This document shows positions 12,259 through 22,902 of a DNA stretch of 64,000 nt, piece after piece. Below the pieces are notes generated by a model that was not told the DNA's origin, searched no databases, and worked only from the letters and a program-made list of their open reading frames with translations. Source of the stretch: Adiantum capillus-veneris (Eukaryota; Streptophyta; Polypodiopsida; Polypodiales; Pteridaceae); assembly GCA_014529385.2 (NCBI GenBank), contig CM043945.1, positions 95,947,612-96,011,611 on the forward strand, in the 5' to 3' direction. A program made the position numbers and the translations under genes. Each line of letters begins with the position of its first letter. The stretch's first letter is position 1.

Positions 12259-12971
12259 TGTTAGGAAATATGGAGTAGCTAAGTAGATATTAGAGTAGTT
12301 ACTTAATGGAGAGAGACAATTTTTCACACACGAGAGATTATAGAGTAGAGAGAGAGAGAGAGCATACATGATATATATGGTTCATCCAATGTGGGTTACG
12401 TCCACGAGAAAGCAATTCAATGGCTTTAGTACTTCAAAACAATAAGTAGACTACAAAGGGATTATTCCCTTTTGGAGCTCCCACCTTGCTTCACTCTCAC
12501 CACCTCTTGTCCACCTTGTTGCATCAACTTCACAATGATTCACCTCTTCAATCCGTTTTTGTGTGTAGAAAAGACCTCCTTTTATAGGCCAAAAGGGTTG
12601 CCCTCTCTCATGAGAGGCAGTCGTGTGTAGCCGCCCTTGTGTAGACAAGTCCGAGGTGAATTCTCCCATGCGCCCATATGTGGACGCCCTTGAGAAGACA
12701 AGTCCGATTTGAAATCGGCCATCGGCCATTGACTTCCGACCACTGGCCATCGGCCAACCGGCCAACTGATCAATCGGCTGTTTTTCAACCACTTTTCGAT
12801 CGTCGTCCGACCATGATATTCCTGCAAAAAAAGAATATTCCGTGGATTTTTTGGTTTTTTAGCAAGTGATTTTTCTTCATGCACGATGGATTCTCCTCAT
12901 AATGGGGCCTTACAAATGTGCGTTTTTCAAAAAGAAAATTACAAGGGGTAAATCATGCTCCATACTTAACA
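12259..12971 (-). mobile_element. Copia-type 3' LTR (713 bp)
   Basis: Read on the minus strand it begins TGTTAAGTATGGAG at 12971 and ends ATTTCCTAACA at 12259, with TG...CA termini. A polypurine tract (GTGGGAGAT) lies immediately before the start, and upstream is the Copia RNase H end. It is inserted into the Copia integrase fragment, which resumes exactly at 12258. The 5' part of this second Copia element is not in place, so only one LTR is seen. Confidence 0.8.
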
Positions 12972-13502
12972 ATCTCCCACACTTAGAGACTGGTCTCCAC
13001 ACCAAATCTGTGACTGCTTTTCATCCTAGATTCTTATCCTTGAATACCAATTGAACATGAGCAAAAGCTTAACTTTTCCTTGTTGACCACCTTTGTAAAC
13101 ATGTGTGCAAGACTTTCACTTGTGTGTACCTTTCCTAGCTTTAGTCGTCCCTCTTCCAAAAGAGTGCGTATGAAGTGATATCTCACCTCAATGTGCTTTG
13201 TCCTTGAGTGAAAGGGTGAGTTCTTGGCAAGATGGATACTCGATGGATAGTGCTTTGATTGTTATTGTATAAGAGACAGTTGTCTTGTTTGAATCCAAGC
13301 TCTTCTAAGAATCTACGAAGCCACATAATTTCTTTGCTTGCATCTTTCATTGCTACATACTTTGCTTCCGTGGCAGAAAGTGAGACCACTTTCTGTAGCT
13401 TTTAAGCCCAGCTTACTGTTGTGCCTCCAACTCTGAAGACATAGCCAGTAGTTCTCCTTTGAGTATCTTTGTCACCTGCTAAATTTGCATCAGCATACCC
13501 TT
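12972..13502 (-). pseudogene. Copia RNase H and polyprotein C-terminus
   Basis: The minus strand encodes the Copia RNase [23 protein letters not shown], then SLSATEAKYVAM with the catalytic Glu context, IMWLRRFLEELGF, a degraded 'NNNQSTI' block, and the closing part with TKHIEVRYHFIR and the tail before the polypurine tract. It stops abruptly at about 13502, where plus-strand Ty3 sequence begins. One stop interrupts 'SWA*'. It belongs to the element whose 3' LTR is at 12259-12971, a different family from the complete Copia at 17775. Confidence 0.85.
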
Positions 13503-15294
13503 GGAGAAAAATGTCAGCTCAATTGGCTATGAAAAATGCACTTGTGGAGAAAGATGGGAGTAATAAATGGTTTGACGGTCATTTAAAGAACAAGGATATC
13601 AAGGTTGGGGATAAAGTCCTTATGTATGGAGTGTGTAACAAGAAGAAAAAGTTGAAATGTGCGAAAAAAGGACCATATAGAGTATGCAAAATCACCCCAC
13701 AAGGTACCATTTGTGTGGAAACTCTTGATGGAGTTGAAACCATTGGATTCCTCAATGGGAGTAAATTTAAAAGATGTTATGATCCTTTAAGCCAAGAGGA
13801 GCTACATGTCATCCATAAAAAAAAGGTAGCCAAGGCACAAGCAAAATTGAAAAAGATACAAGTTCAAGCTGAGGCTAAGGAGCGACAACAACGTATTAGA
13901 CGCCAATGAGAGGCCAACCTTGGAGTTACACATGCATTTCAAGTTGAAACAAAGGATGATTGGTTGGAATCTGACACACCTCTACGATACCCTATTGAAT
14001 TAAATAGCACCTATGAGAAAGTGCTATATAACGCCTTATTGGACATGTGTGCTATATATAATCTTCTATCATATAGAGTGTGGTGTCAGTTAGGAAAGTT
14101 ATCTCTATCTGAGAGTACCATCCAAGTCAAGGGTATCAATAAGAAAAATACTACTGTTTTTGGAACCTGACAGATTTCTGTCAGTTATGACAATGGGGTC
14201 GTAGCTCAAGACTTTTTGGTCATGTTTGCTGGAACTATGGAAGGCAATAGAAACCTAGGATGCAAGTGGATGTTAGCAACAAAATGCACTATTGATTGGG
14301 GGACTGAGAGTGTCACAACACAGAAACCAACTCTTAGCCCTGCCACTCAAGCGATAGTCCCTGAGATATCACCTCCTGAGGAATTACAACCCAAAACATT
14401 GCATGTCCAAGAGGTTGAACCATTTGTACCTATAGCCCAACCCTTTAGAGATTCAACTTTTGTAGATGAAACAATGCATGAGACACACAAGACTCATCAT
14501 AATATAACAAAGAGAACATACAGATGGGTCCCTAAAGATTCTTCAGTGACCATTTTTTACGCTAGAAAATAGAAGCCCTATAAGAGACGTCCCACTCGCT
14601 CCAAGAAATGTAAGAAAACATTGTGTTGGATTCCTGAACGACTATTGGAAGCCCAAGGCTACTATGAAGAGAATTATCAAATTGCGGGGCCTAAACGGAA
14701 ATTGTGTTCTTACCTATCACCTATAGACCCATGTGAGTCAAATTTTGTAACGATAAAGCCGATTGAAGACCGTGGGAAGGGAAAGATCACGGAATACTAT
14801 ACACCTGATCCGGAGCTAGTTTGGGTGCCCAAGCGAGAACGACTTGTATCTCTCGGCTCAAACATAGAAAAAACAAATGAAGCTTCTTGCTCTTTATGTA
14901 GTTCTTCTATAGAAACAAAAACTTCTTCACAACTTCCATCTACCACAAAAAATGTACAAAAAACCAAGGAAATGGAACCTCCCATTGTAAATACAGCACC
15001 TAAAACAATATTTCAAGTAAGATCATGGGAGAGTACCTTACCACCCTTGCAACTAGATGAAATGCTTAGGGTGGTGAAAAACTATTGGTTAATGTCTTCA
15101 CCCATTACAACTTGTAACAATTGGTTTCAATAGATGACTGATCTTTTAATTGCACTGAATGCAATCAAGTAGGCAGTAGGGAAGCTTCTCGAGGGTGGAT
15201 ACCTTACCGATTCAACAAAGAGTGGAATTATAAACTCGGTGATGGCAAGATTTGTGGTCTTGGCCACCATAGATGGGGAATTTGTCAATTATTA
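13503..15294 (+). pseudogene. Ty3/Gypsy integrase C-terminus followed by a retropepsin-like domain
   Basis: A single plus-strand frame of nearly 600 codons with premature stops at 13907 (TGA), 14168 (TGA), 14570 (TAG), 15131 (TAG) and 15170 (TAG). The start resembles the end of a Ty3 integrase with the GPF/Y module (KVGDKVLMYG, KKGPYRVCKI). A Lys/Gln-rich coiled-coil follows. Then comes a segment that looks like a retroviral-type aspartic protease: ALLDMCAIYNLLS in the place of the usual DTGA motif, later a conserved-looking 'NLGCKWML'. The rest is a long Pro/Ser/Thr-rich tail of unknown role. The DTGA-to-DMCA change would kill the protease. Integrase tail is fairly sure; protease is a motif-level reading. 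Confidence 0.6.
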
Positions 15295-15453
15295 GGTTGC
15301 TAAACCAAGTGAACTAGGAATGCTTAGTTTCAAAATCACTTTTAATCACATTCTAAATATTATCTTTGGACACTTTCTATTATAATACATGAATATCTAT
15401 ATTTGTAATGGTATCTTTTGGGTTTGTAATGCAAACATCTTTTTTGTAATGTA

Positions 15454-15459
<6 letters not shown>

Positions 15460-15539
<80 letters not shown>
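15460..15539. repeat. (AG)40 microsatellite
   Basis: Uninterrupted dinucleotide tract. Reading frames predicted through it (Ser-Leu or Arg-Glu runs) are artefacts. Confidence 0.97.
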
Positions 15540-15542
<3 letters not shown>

Positions 15543-16084
15543 TGAAATGAAATGATATGTTAACGTTTTTAAAAGGCCAAAGTGACCTGTGAGACAAAAT
15601 AGTTTACAAATGGTGAATCTGATACAATGTCTATGTAAAAGATTGAAAACTAAAAACTGAAAAACTGAAACTGAACTGAGCTAAAGTGAAATGGAACAAA
15701 ATGAAGTGGGATGAAATGAAATGGAATGAAAGGTTGAAATGTTGAAATCAAGATCCTATCCTATGATATCCAACATCGATCTTTGGTGGATCTCATCAAT
15801 GTCCTCCTCAGTCAATACTTTGACTTGGTGTCTCCCATGTTGTGCCAGAATAGTCCGAACCCATTGGTGCATCTTCCATCAATGTCTCAATGCCCCTCAC
15901 AATCATGGGCATTTGAATTTTCCCAGTTAGTGGCCTTGTCAATTAGTGTACCTCTGGTACAGGTGGACTCTGAAGTCTGTTGTGATGCCTGCTTATTTGA
16001 ACGTTGTGTATGTAGTCTGAAAAAATCAATGATCTCCTTATGTGAGTGTCTCCTACTGTCTAGTCTTTTCAAGAGGCTCTCCCT
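15540..16084. other. Unannotated stretch with short unknown frames
   Basis: Reading frames on both strands (for example 15783-16154 plus and 15887-16129 minus) lack recognisable motifs. The left part has irregular 'gaaatgaaatg' / 'aaaactgaaa' low complexity. Confidence 0.3.
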
Positions 16085-16436
16085 ATTTGGACTTTTAACT
16101 AGGGTCTTAGCTTTAAACCTTAGGAGCATGTTTACACAAGGACTTTATGCCTAGGTAGTTAAAAGTATCCAAATGGTCTTATGGCATAGAGCAATTTTCC
16201 GATGTAACCACCATGTAGTTTCGGCAGTTCCTTGTAGTCGTACTACTGTTCCTACTCTGTAGTTCAATAATGATGGTGAATATACAATCAATGCATTAAT
16301 TTCTTATCCTTATTATGGTGTGTCTTCTTCATCTTCTTTGCAGTTTCGTGATTAAATGTGCAGTCTCCTGCCTCATTTTCCTTCATACTGCATGTTTCTT
16401 GCACTTAATATCTGTTAGGGTTGTGATTCCCTAACA
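16085..16436 (+). mobile_element. Inverted part of the 3' LTR of the large coiled-coil element
   Basis: About 352 bp matches, in opposite orientation, bases 26960 to about 27311 of the LTR at the other end of the element. It ends TTGTGATTCCCTAACA, the LTR's CA end, followed by CTCGA. The missing ~30 bp of the LTR start are at 17027-17056 in the expected orientation. The two parts together equal the 384-bp LTR, so a ~0.94-kb inversion (about 16085-17026) broke this LTR. Confidence 0.75.
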
Positions 16437-17026
16437 CTCGATAACTTGCCTCATAGGGAGACACCTGTTATTGGTATGCATAGATGACAACTTGGTTCAA
16501 GCTGCCTGGTTTTGACATGGATAGACTACCTCCTTTCCAATACTGGCTGGACGCACCCTCCTTGTCTCTCACACAGACCGAGATCACTCACATCATCAGA
16601 CAAGACTTGATTCAGTTAGACATTAGGAGGACATGGATACAACCTATGTGTGTGCTTGGCACGAAGATGGATTTCTATAGAGAGTATCTCCTTGAGCTTA
16701 CATAGCATGGTTTTGTGATCAGACCCGCCTACATGGACACTCATCTATCCCATGGATTACAATGTGCTATTGGATAGATGTGCACATTGTCACATCAGCT
16801 AGAGATTGAGACTGGTAGATTTAGAGGAGTATCAACAGAGGCCATATTTGTCAGCTATGCCATATAGAGCCAGAGACAAAGTTACATCATATCTGTCATT
16901 GCCCAGTCTACTAGAGATATGAGGCCATTTCCATTGCATATTCAGAGAGGGTTTTGAACCACTGGCCAAAGTTATGAGGAGATATCAAGATTAGAGATGC
17001 CTTGGGCTATTTTTTTTGGTGCTACA
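16437..17026 (+). other. Inverted flanking DNA with an unrecognised 73-codon frame
   Basis: Lies inside the inferred inversion and was originally outside the LTR. The frame at 16484-16705 begins MTTWFKLPGFDMDRLPPF and has no family I recognise. More plus-strand coding-like sequence without clear motifs follows to about 16990. It may be a remnant of another element that served as the insertion target. Confidence 0.3.
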
Positions 17027-17056
17027 CCAAGTACCCTGACACATTAGGCCCTAACA
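17027..17056 (-). mobile_element. Start of the 3' LTR, left in original orientation
   Basis: On the minus strand it reads TGTTAGGGCCTAATGTGTCA..., matching the first ~28 bp of the LTR whose start is at 27343. It then changes abruptly into unrelated sequence at the inversion breakpoint. Confidence 0.7.
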
Positions 17057-17769
17057 CCTGGCACACAAAGTGGGCAATGTTTCTCAAACATTGTGAGGAC
17101 CCACAATTCCTTGATTAAAATCAACATGATCATCAGGTTACTTTGAACTTTCTCCTTCTGCTGCAGTTTCCTTACCATCTTTACCAAATCCTGTATCCAC
17201 TTCAGCTTCAGTAGTTTCCTTTGTAATTACCCTAGCATATTCTCCATTGAGTATCTCATCCACAATAGACAATACTGGATCTTTCAACTGTTGCTGTCCA
17301 TCTGCAACACTTGCCTCTTGACCTGCGTCTTTAACTGTAACTACACCTTCAGTAGACTGGATCTAAACTTCAGTTTCAATTTTATCCATCATTAGAGTAT
17401 CACTCTGAGTATATAGTTGTTCATGTTGATGATGTTTCTATTCCTCCAACTGCTTCTTCAATTTCTCATACTGCTGCTTTAGTTCATCAAACTGCTTTTG
17501 TCATAAGAAATTCTCCTCTTTTGCTTCTTCCTCTACGCCAATACTTACCTCCATCTCAGCTGCAACCTCATCCATTGTGTTTTCTTCAATGTTCTTACCC
17601 AACATTTCCTTGACAGTGTTCAATAATGCCTCCCCAACATAGAGATGCTCTGCCTTTATATCTTCAATTAACTGCTCTTGAACTTCCTGATCTACATTAT
17701 CCATCAGTATCACTTCACATTCAACACCCTCTGGTTTAGGTTGATCATGAACCAGATGTTTCCCCTTAT
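17057..17769 (-). pseudogene. C-terminal part of the giant coiled-coil protein
   Basis: The acidic, Glu/Lys/Val-rich minus-strand frame (17501-17769 and on to about 17100) is the continuation of the reading frame at 22910-26371. If the Copia element and one copy of its target duplication are taken out, the frame passes the junction without shift; a TAG at 22910-22912 lies just before it. It ends close to the 3' LTR start at 17056. Composition predicts coiled coil; no enzymatic motif. Confidence 0.6.
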
Positions 17770-17774
17770 ACTTC
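17770..17774. repeat. Target-site duplication ACTTC (left)
   Basis: Identical to 22903-22907 on the other side of the Copia element; 5 bp is the usual length for LTR retrotransposons. Confidence 0.95.
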
Positions 17775-18001
17775 TGTTACCATATACATGTGGTAGTGAT
17801 GTGTGTGAACACACTAGGACTGCCGGGGCATTTTTTCCCTCTTTAGGAGGTTTTTTCCCCCGTGCAATATATATACGCCCATCACTCTAGGGCTATCTAT
17901 CTTTCCATTGCACACTAAGTAACATACTCTCTATTGTGTGCCTTGAGCTTCCTTCGTCTTCTCCAAGCTGTGTGTGTTTCTCTGCAACCCAAATTCCAAC
18001 A
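17775..18001 (+). repeat. 5' LTR of the Copia element
   Basis: Starts TGTTACCATATACATG and ends AATTCCAACA. A TATA box (TATATATA at 17868-17875) is followed by the likely transcript start region; the same box lies at 22769-22776 in the 3' LTR. Confidence 0.96.
17868..17875 (+). promoter_or_regulatory. TATA box in the Copia LTR
   Basis: TATATATA within CGTGCAATATATATACGCCC, about 95 bp into the LTR, the normal position for the U3/R boundary of a short Copia LTR. Start site not determinable by eye. Confidence 0.6.
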
Positions 18002-18002
18002 A

Positions 18003-18014
18003 TTGGTATCAGAG
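18003..18014 (+). other. Primer-binding site (initiator tRNA-Met)
   Basis: TTGGTATCAGAGC begins one base after the LTR's terminal CA; it is the plant initiator tRNA-Met complement used by most Copia elements. Confidence 0.92.
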
Positions 18015-18310
18015 CAGGTCACGTCCTCCCGGGCTTAGTCGCCAGCTCCCGGACTTTCTCCGATTTCAGTGAGATTTGGCGAGCGTTCGCAGGTCGACAA
18101 ATATTGATTTGGGCTCATTTCAGCCTCCGTTTCCACTACAGGCAGTACTGCACAGGCTATTTCGTCATTTTGCGCAGAATTTTCGTCAGTGCCGTTTTTT
18201 GCATAACAGGTGCCTTATAGTTTTCTACGGTTTGTGATATATAGCACAGGTTGTTCCTGCTCCGTTTCTCCTATTTTCGGGCAGTTTTCACATCAGGTGC
18301 AACATTTACC

Positions 18311-21300
18311 ATGGCTGACAACAACAACACAGATGTGTTCAAGATGTTTGCTGCTGCTGAGGACATGTTGGATGGGGACAACTACCCTATGTGGGCTTAT
18401 ATGATGCAACATGTTCTTGTGTCAAAGGGTGTCTGGAACATTGTGCAGGGCATTGATGTACGTCCTGGTTCTGAGGATGTAGTCGATGTTGAGGATGTTG
18501 CAGGTCTTGCTGCAAGGATTGCAGCTGTTAGAGTTGTTTTGCCTACGGTAGAACAAGCTCGTTGGGATGTTAAGGATGCGCAGGCTCATGCATTGATTGC
18601 ATTGTCTGTGAAGCGCACCATTGTTCCTCACACCCGTTTAGCAAAATTTGCAAATCAGTCTTGGGATATTCTAGCAGGTCTTTATGCAAGCTGCAATGAG
18701 GCTAAAATTGCTTTGCTGCGTAAAGAGCTGGAGTCGAAGATTATGCATGAGGAAGATGATATGGACACTTTCCTTGCTAGTGTCAAGGATATCAATGAGC
18801 AACTTATTTCTGCAGATGAAGTTATTTTAGACAGTTCACTTGTGTAGACTGTTCTTGATGCCTTACCAGATTCTTACCAGACTTTTGCTAGTACTTGGAG
18901 ACTTATGACCCAAGGAAATCCAGAAGTTGTCAAGTTTGATGCATTATGCGCATTGCTGTTGCAAGAGTCACTTTCTAGAAAAAACAGGACTAGGCAGCAT
19001 GCAGTTGAACAGGCTTTTATTGCTTCTCAAAGAAAGGGTGGTAACAGCAATGCAGCCACTTCTTATGGTTCTGCTACGAGTGGCAAAAATTCTGTTCCTA
19101 ATGCTTCTGCTGGCAGCAATTCGTCTGGAAATTCTGGTGATAAGGGCAAAAAGAATATGCGTTGCCATTATTGTAAAGCCAATGATCACTTGATCAAGTC
19201 GTGTCCTAAGTTGAAGGCCAAAGAGGCTAAGAAGAAAGAGGGTGGTTCCACTACAAATGCTGGTTCCACTACAAATGCAGCCATTGTTGAGTCTTCTGTG
19301 AAAGGAGACTTTAATGCTGATGTTGATGCAGAATGGGCTTTTAGTGCAGAGTGCACTTACAATCCTGCCGTCCATGATGCATGCTTGTCAGTTGCTGCAG
19401 ATTCACATGTGTGGTATTTCGACAGTGGTGCTACAAAGCACATTACCTCACATCGTGAATTGTTTACCTCTCTCGAGTCTGTCCCTCATGGGAATTCAGT
19501 CACTTGTGCCAACAATGCCTCTTATCCAGTTCAGGGAGTTGGAAAGATTGTGCTTACTGTTGCTAATGGCAGTTCTTTCACACTTGTTGATGCACTTTAT
19601 GTACCTGGGATCAAGAAGAATCTCTTGTCTGTATCCGCACTTGCTAGACTTGGACTTGTAGTCAAATTTGTGGATGATAGATGTACATTTCATGATCTTA
19701 GTTTTGGTGATGAAATTGTTGCATCTGGCCTTTTGTGCCGTGGGCTGTATAAGATCACTTTGTATGACAAGTGTGGAATTTTTTTTGCAAATGCTGTTGC
19801 AGATTCAAGGGCTATTTCAAATGCAAAACTTTGGCATGCACGTTTTGGTCATCTGAATTTTGCCAGTTTGCTGCGTTTGTAGAAATCTGATATGGTTGCT
19901 TCTTTGCCGCCTCTTGAAGCACCTGTCAAACATGTTTGTGAAGGCTGTATTTTGGGTAAGATGTAGCGTTCTAAATTTTCAAAGGATGGTTCAGTTCGGG
20001 CCACATGCAGATTGCAGCTTGTGCATAGTGATGTTTGTGGGCCCATGCAAACTCTGTCCTTGGGCATTACCTGTACTTCGTGACTTTCATTGATGATTAC
20101 TCCAGGCATGCATGGGTATTTCCGCTTAAAGCGAAGTCCAAAGTTTTTATGTGCTTCAAACAATTTTTGGCTATGGATGAAAATGTCTCAAAATGTACTA
20201 TGGGCACCCTGATCCATTCTGATCGAGGGGGGGAGTATATGTCTCATGAATTTAATGCATTTCTGGCTAGTCGTGGGATAAAACACCAATGTACAGTGCC
20301 TTATACACCTCAGCAAAATGGTGTTGCTGAGAGGAAAAACAGGTCACTTACGGAAATGGCACGATGTATGGTCAAAAGTCAAGCTTTGCCGCATTCTTTT
20401 TGGCTTGAGGCCATCATGTGTGCCACTTATGTACTTAACAGGTGTCCTACGAAAGCTTTGCAGTCTATTACTCCATATGAAGCATGGCATGATAGAAAGC
20501 CTTCTATTGAGCACATGCGTGTTTTTGGCTGTTTGGCATATGCTTTGGTGCCACAAGTGCAGCGTAGAAAATTGGATGATAAGGCTGTCAAATGTATTTT
20601 TGTTGGTTATAGTGCTGAAAGCAAAGGTTACAGGTTGTATCATCCGCAAACAAAACGTATTCTCGTTTCTCGGGATGTAGTGTTTGTGGAAGATTCTGTT
20701 CAGCCCTTGCTGTCATGTACTAGAGACAGTAATGTTAGCTCACATGACATTTATGACACTTTGTTGCCTCTTTTCAGTGGTGGAAATACGAATGTAAGTT
20801 CCAATGACGCAAATGTATAGCCTATGGGGGTTTCTGAAAACGTTTTAGATCAGCCTATTACTGATGCAGATGTACATGATGTACTTGATGAGGAAAGGGC
20901 TGAAAATGAGCAGGCTAGAGGTATGCCAAAATGGCTGGTGCACACTTTGTGTGACAGTAAATTGGATGCACCTTTGTCTAGTCGTACTCGTTCAGGCTCT
21001 TGCCATGCATCTTATGCATCAGATTGTTATGCTTTGGTTGTGTCTAGTTTACATGATGTTGAGGAGCCTCTTGCTTTTGATGAAGCACAGAATTCAAAAA
21101 ATTGGATGGCTACCATGCAATCAGAATATGATGCTCGTATAGAAAATGACACATGGACTTTATGTGATTTGCCTCCTGGCAAAAAAGCCATTGGTACAAA
21201 GTGGGTTTACAAGTTGAAACGCAAACTGGATGGTGAGATTGATCGCCATAAGGCTCGACTTGTTGCAAAGGTTTATGCACAGCAAAAAGGCATAGATTAT

Positions 21301-22600
21301 GAAGAGACTTTTTCTCCCACTTGTCGTATGACTACTGTACGTTTTCTATGTGCATTGGCAGCTCATTTTGGTTGGGATGTACATCAATCAGACATTGTTA
21401 CTGCTTTCTTGAATGGTGACATATTTGAGGAAGTTTATGTAACGCAGCCTCGCGGTTTTGTCATAAAAGGACAAGAGGACAAAGTGTGCAGATGTAAGAA
21501 GGATTTGTATGGGTTGAAGCAATCTCCTCGTGCTTGGTATGAGAAAGCTGACACTCATTTGGTTAAACGAGGCTTTTGTAACAGTCCAACAGAAAGCACA
21601 TTGTATGTAAAGCGTGAGGGTGATGTACTTCTCATTGTGGTTCTTTATGTTGATGATTTGCTGATCACTGGACCAAATGAGAGCTATTGCTGAATTTAAG
21701 GCTGATTTGAATGCTACTTTCAAGATGAAAGATTTGGGGCTGTTGCATCATTACTTGGGTATACAGTTTAAGCAGTGTGATGGTGGTATTGCCTTGTGTC
21801 AGAAAAGTTACATAGAGACATTGCTAAGTAAGTTTGGACTTGAGGATTGCAAACCTATTGCCACTCCCATGGAAACATGTTTGAAGTTGAGTCTACATGA
21901 TGCTGGCGATCCTTCTGATGTCACTCTTTACCAAACTGCTATTTGCTGCCTCATTTATGTATGCAACACGAGGCCGGATATTCAGTTTGCAGTCTTACAG
22001 GTGAGCATATTTATGCATAGCCCAGGGTCTAAGCATTGGAAGGCTGTCAAGGGGATTTTCCGCTACCTTAGTGGCACTTTATATCTTGGCTTGTTTTATC
22101 CCAAGGGGGGATCATTGCCGCCAGACTTACATGCTTTTTCGGACTCAGATTGGGCTGGTTGTTTTGACACGCGAGTGTCCACAAGTGGTTTTTGTTTCAT
22201 GCTTGGCAGTTCATGTATATCATGGTTGAGCAAGAAGAAACCTACTATGGCCACTTCAAGTTGTGAGGCTGAGTACAGGGCAGTCTTCATAGCTACAGTT
22301 GAGTGTGTATGGCTCAGACGCCTTATGGCTGATTTGGGTGTTGGACAGGACACTGCCAACACTATCTACACTGACAGTCAGAGCGCATTGGCAGTTGCGA
22401 GGAACCCAGTTTTTCATGCTTGCACAAAGCACATTGAGGTGCATTACCACTATGTCAGGGAGAGGCTCTCAGCAGGAGAGATCAACTTGGCTTATGTGCC
22501 AACACAGGACAACCTTGCAGATCTTTTCACAAAGGCATTGTCTCGTGAGAAGCTTGAAGCTTTCCGCAAAGCTTTGGGCTTACTCCCGTTTATGGACTGA
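18311..22600 (+). pseudogene. Copia gag-pol polyprotein
   Basis: Start ATG at 18311 (MADNNNTDVFKMF). In order: gag (DGDNYPMWAYMMQHVL); CCHC knuckle CHYCKANDHLIKSC near 19163; protease WYFDSGATKHIT near 19413; GAG-pre-integrase LWHARFGHLNF near 19830; integrase core (HSDVCGPMQTLSLG; SDRGGEYMSHEF; PQQNGVAERK); RT from about 21090 (KTKWVYKLKRK-like block, LVAKVYAQQKGIDYEETFSP, catalytic YVDDLL near 21647); RNase H with SKKKPTMATSSCEAEYRA near 22225 and TKHIEVHYHYVRE near 22425. Premature TAGs at 18845, 19880, 19964 and 20818; frameshifts near 20066 (one base lost compared with the relative at 11476-12258) and near 21680, the second restoring the original frame. Catalytic residues of protease, integrase and RT remain. 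Confidence 0.95.
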
Positions 22601-22663
22601 TCCTGTCCTCAGGGCATGTCACTTCCCTTTACTCATGTGCCAGCTCTCGTTCACCGCATCACT

Positions 22664-22675
22664 CCAGGGGGGATT
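22664..22675 (+). other. Polypurine tract
   Basis: CCAGGGGGGATT lies directly before the 3' LTR, in the position of the plus-strand primer. Confidence 0.85.
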
Positions 22676-22902
22676 TGTTACCATATACATGTGGTAGTGA
22701 TGTGTGTGAACACACTAGGACCGCCGGGGCATTTTTTCCCTCTTTAGGAGGTATTTTCCCCCGTGCAATATATATACGCCCATCACTCTAGGGCTATCTA
22801 TCTTTCCATTGCACACTAAGTAACATACTCTCTATTGTGTGCCTTGAGCTTCCTTCGTCTTCTCCAAGCTGTGTGTGTTTTTTTGCAACCCTAATTCCAA
22901 CA
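22676..22902 (+). repeat. 3' LTR of the Copia element
   Basis: Same length and termini as the 5' LTR; differs from it at five positions by my reading. Followed by the target duplication ACTTC (22903-22907). Confidence 0.96.

Larger units (their letters stand above)
17775..22902 (+). mobile_element. Complete Ty1/Copia LTR retrotransposon
   Basis: 5128 bp with two 227-bp LTRs (TGTTACCATA...CCAACA), a primer-binding site, gag-pol in Copia order (integrase before RT), a polypurine tract and a perfect 5-bp target duplication. The LTRs differ at 5 of 227 positions by my reading (three C/T), so the insertion is fairly recent. It sits inside the coding region of the minus-strand coiled-coil element. 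Coding is interrupted by four TAG codons and two frameshifts, so this copy cannot make its own full polyprotein. It could still be mobilised if a related active copy exists. Confidence 0.97.

Noticed and set aside
13469-13502. Start of the Ty3 integrase-tail frame at 13469
   Set aside because: The first dozen codons are antisense of the Copia RNase H; genuine Ty3 sequence starts at about 13503.
18311-22600. Programmed TAG read-through in the Copia polyprotein
   Set aside because: Four TAGs plus two frameshifts, and a relative keeping CAG at one of them, point to decay.
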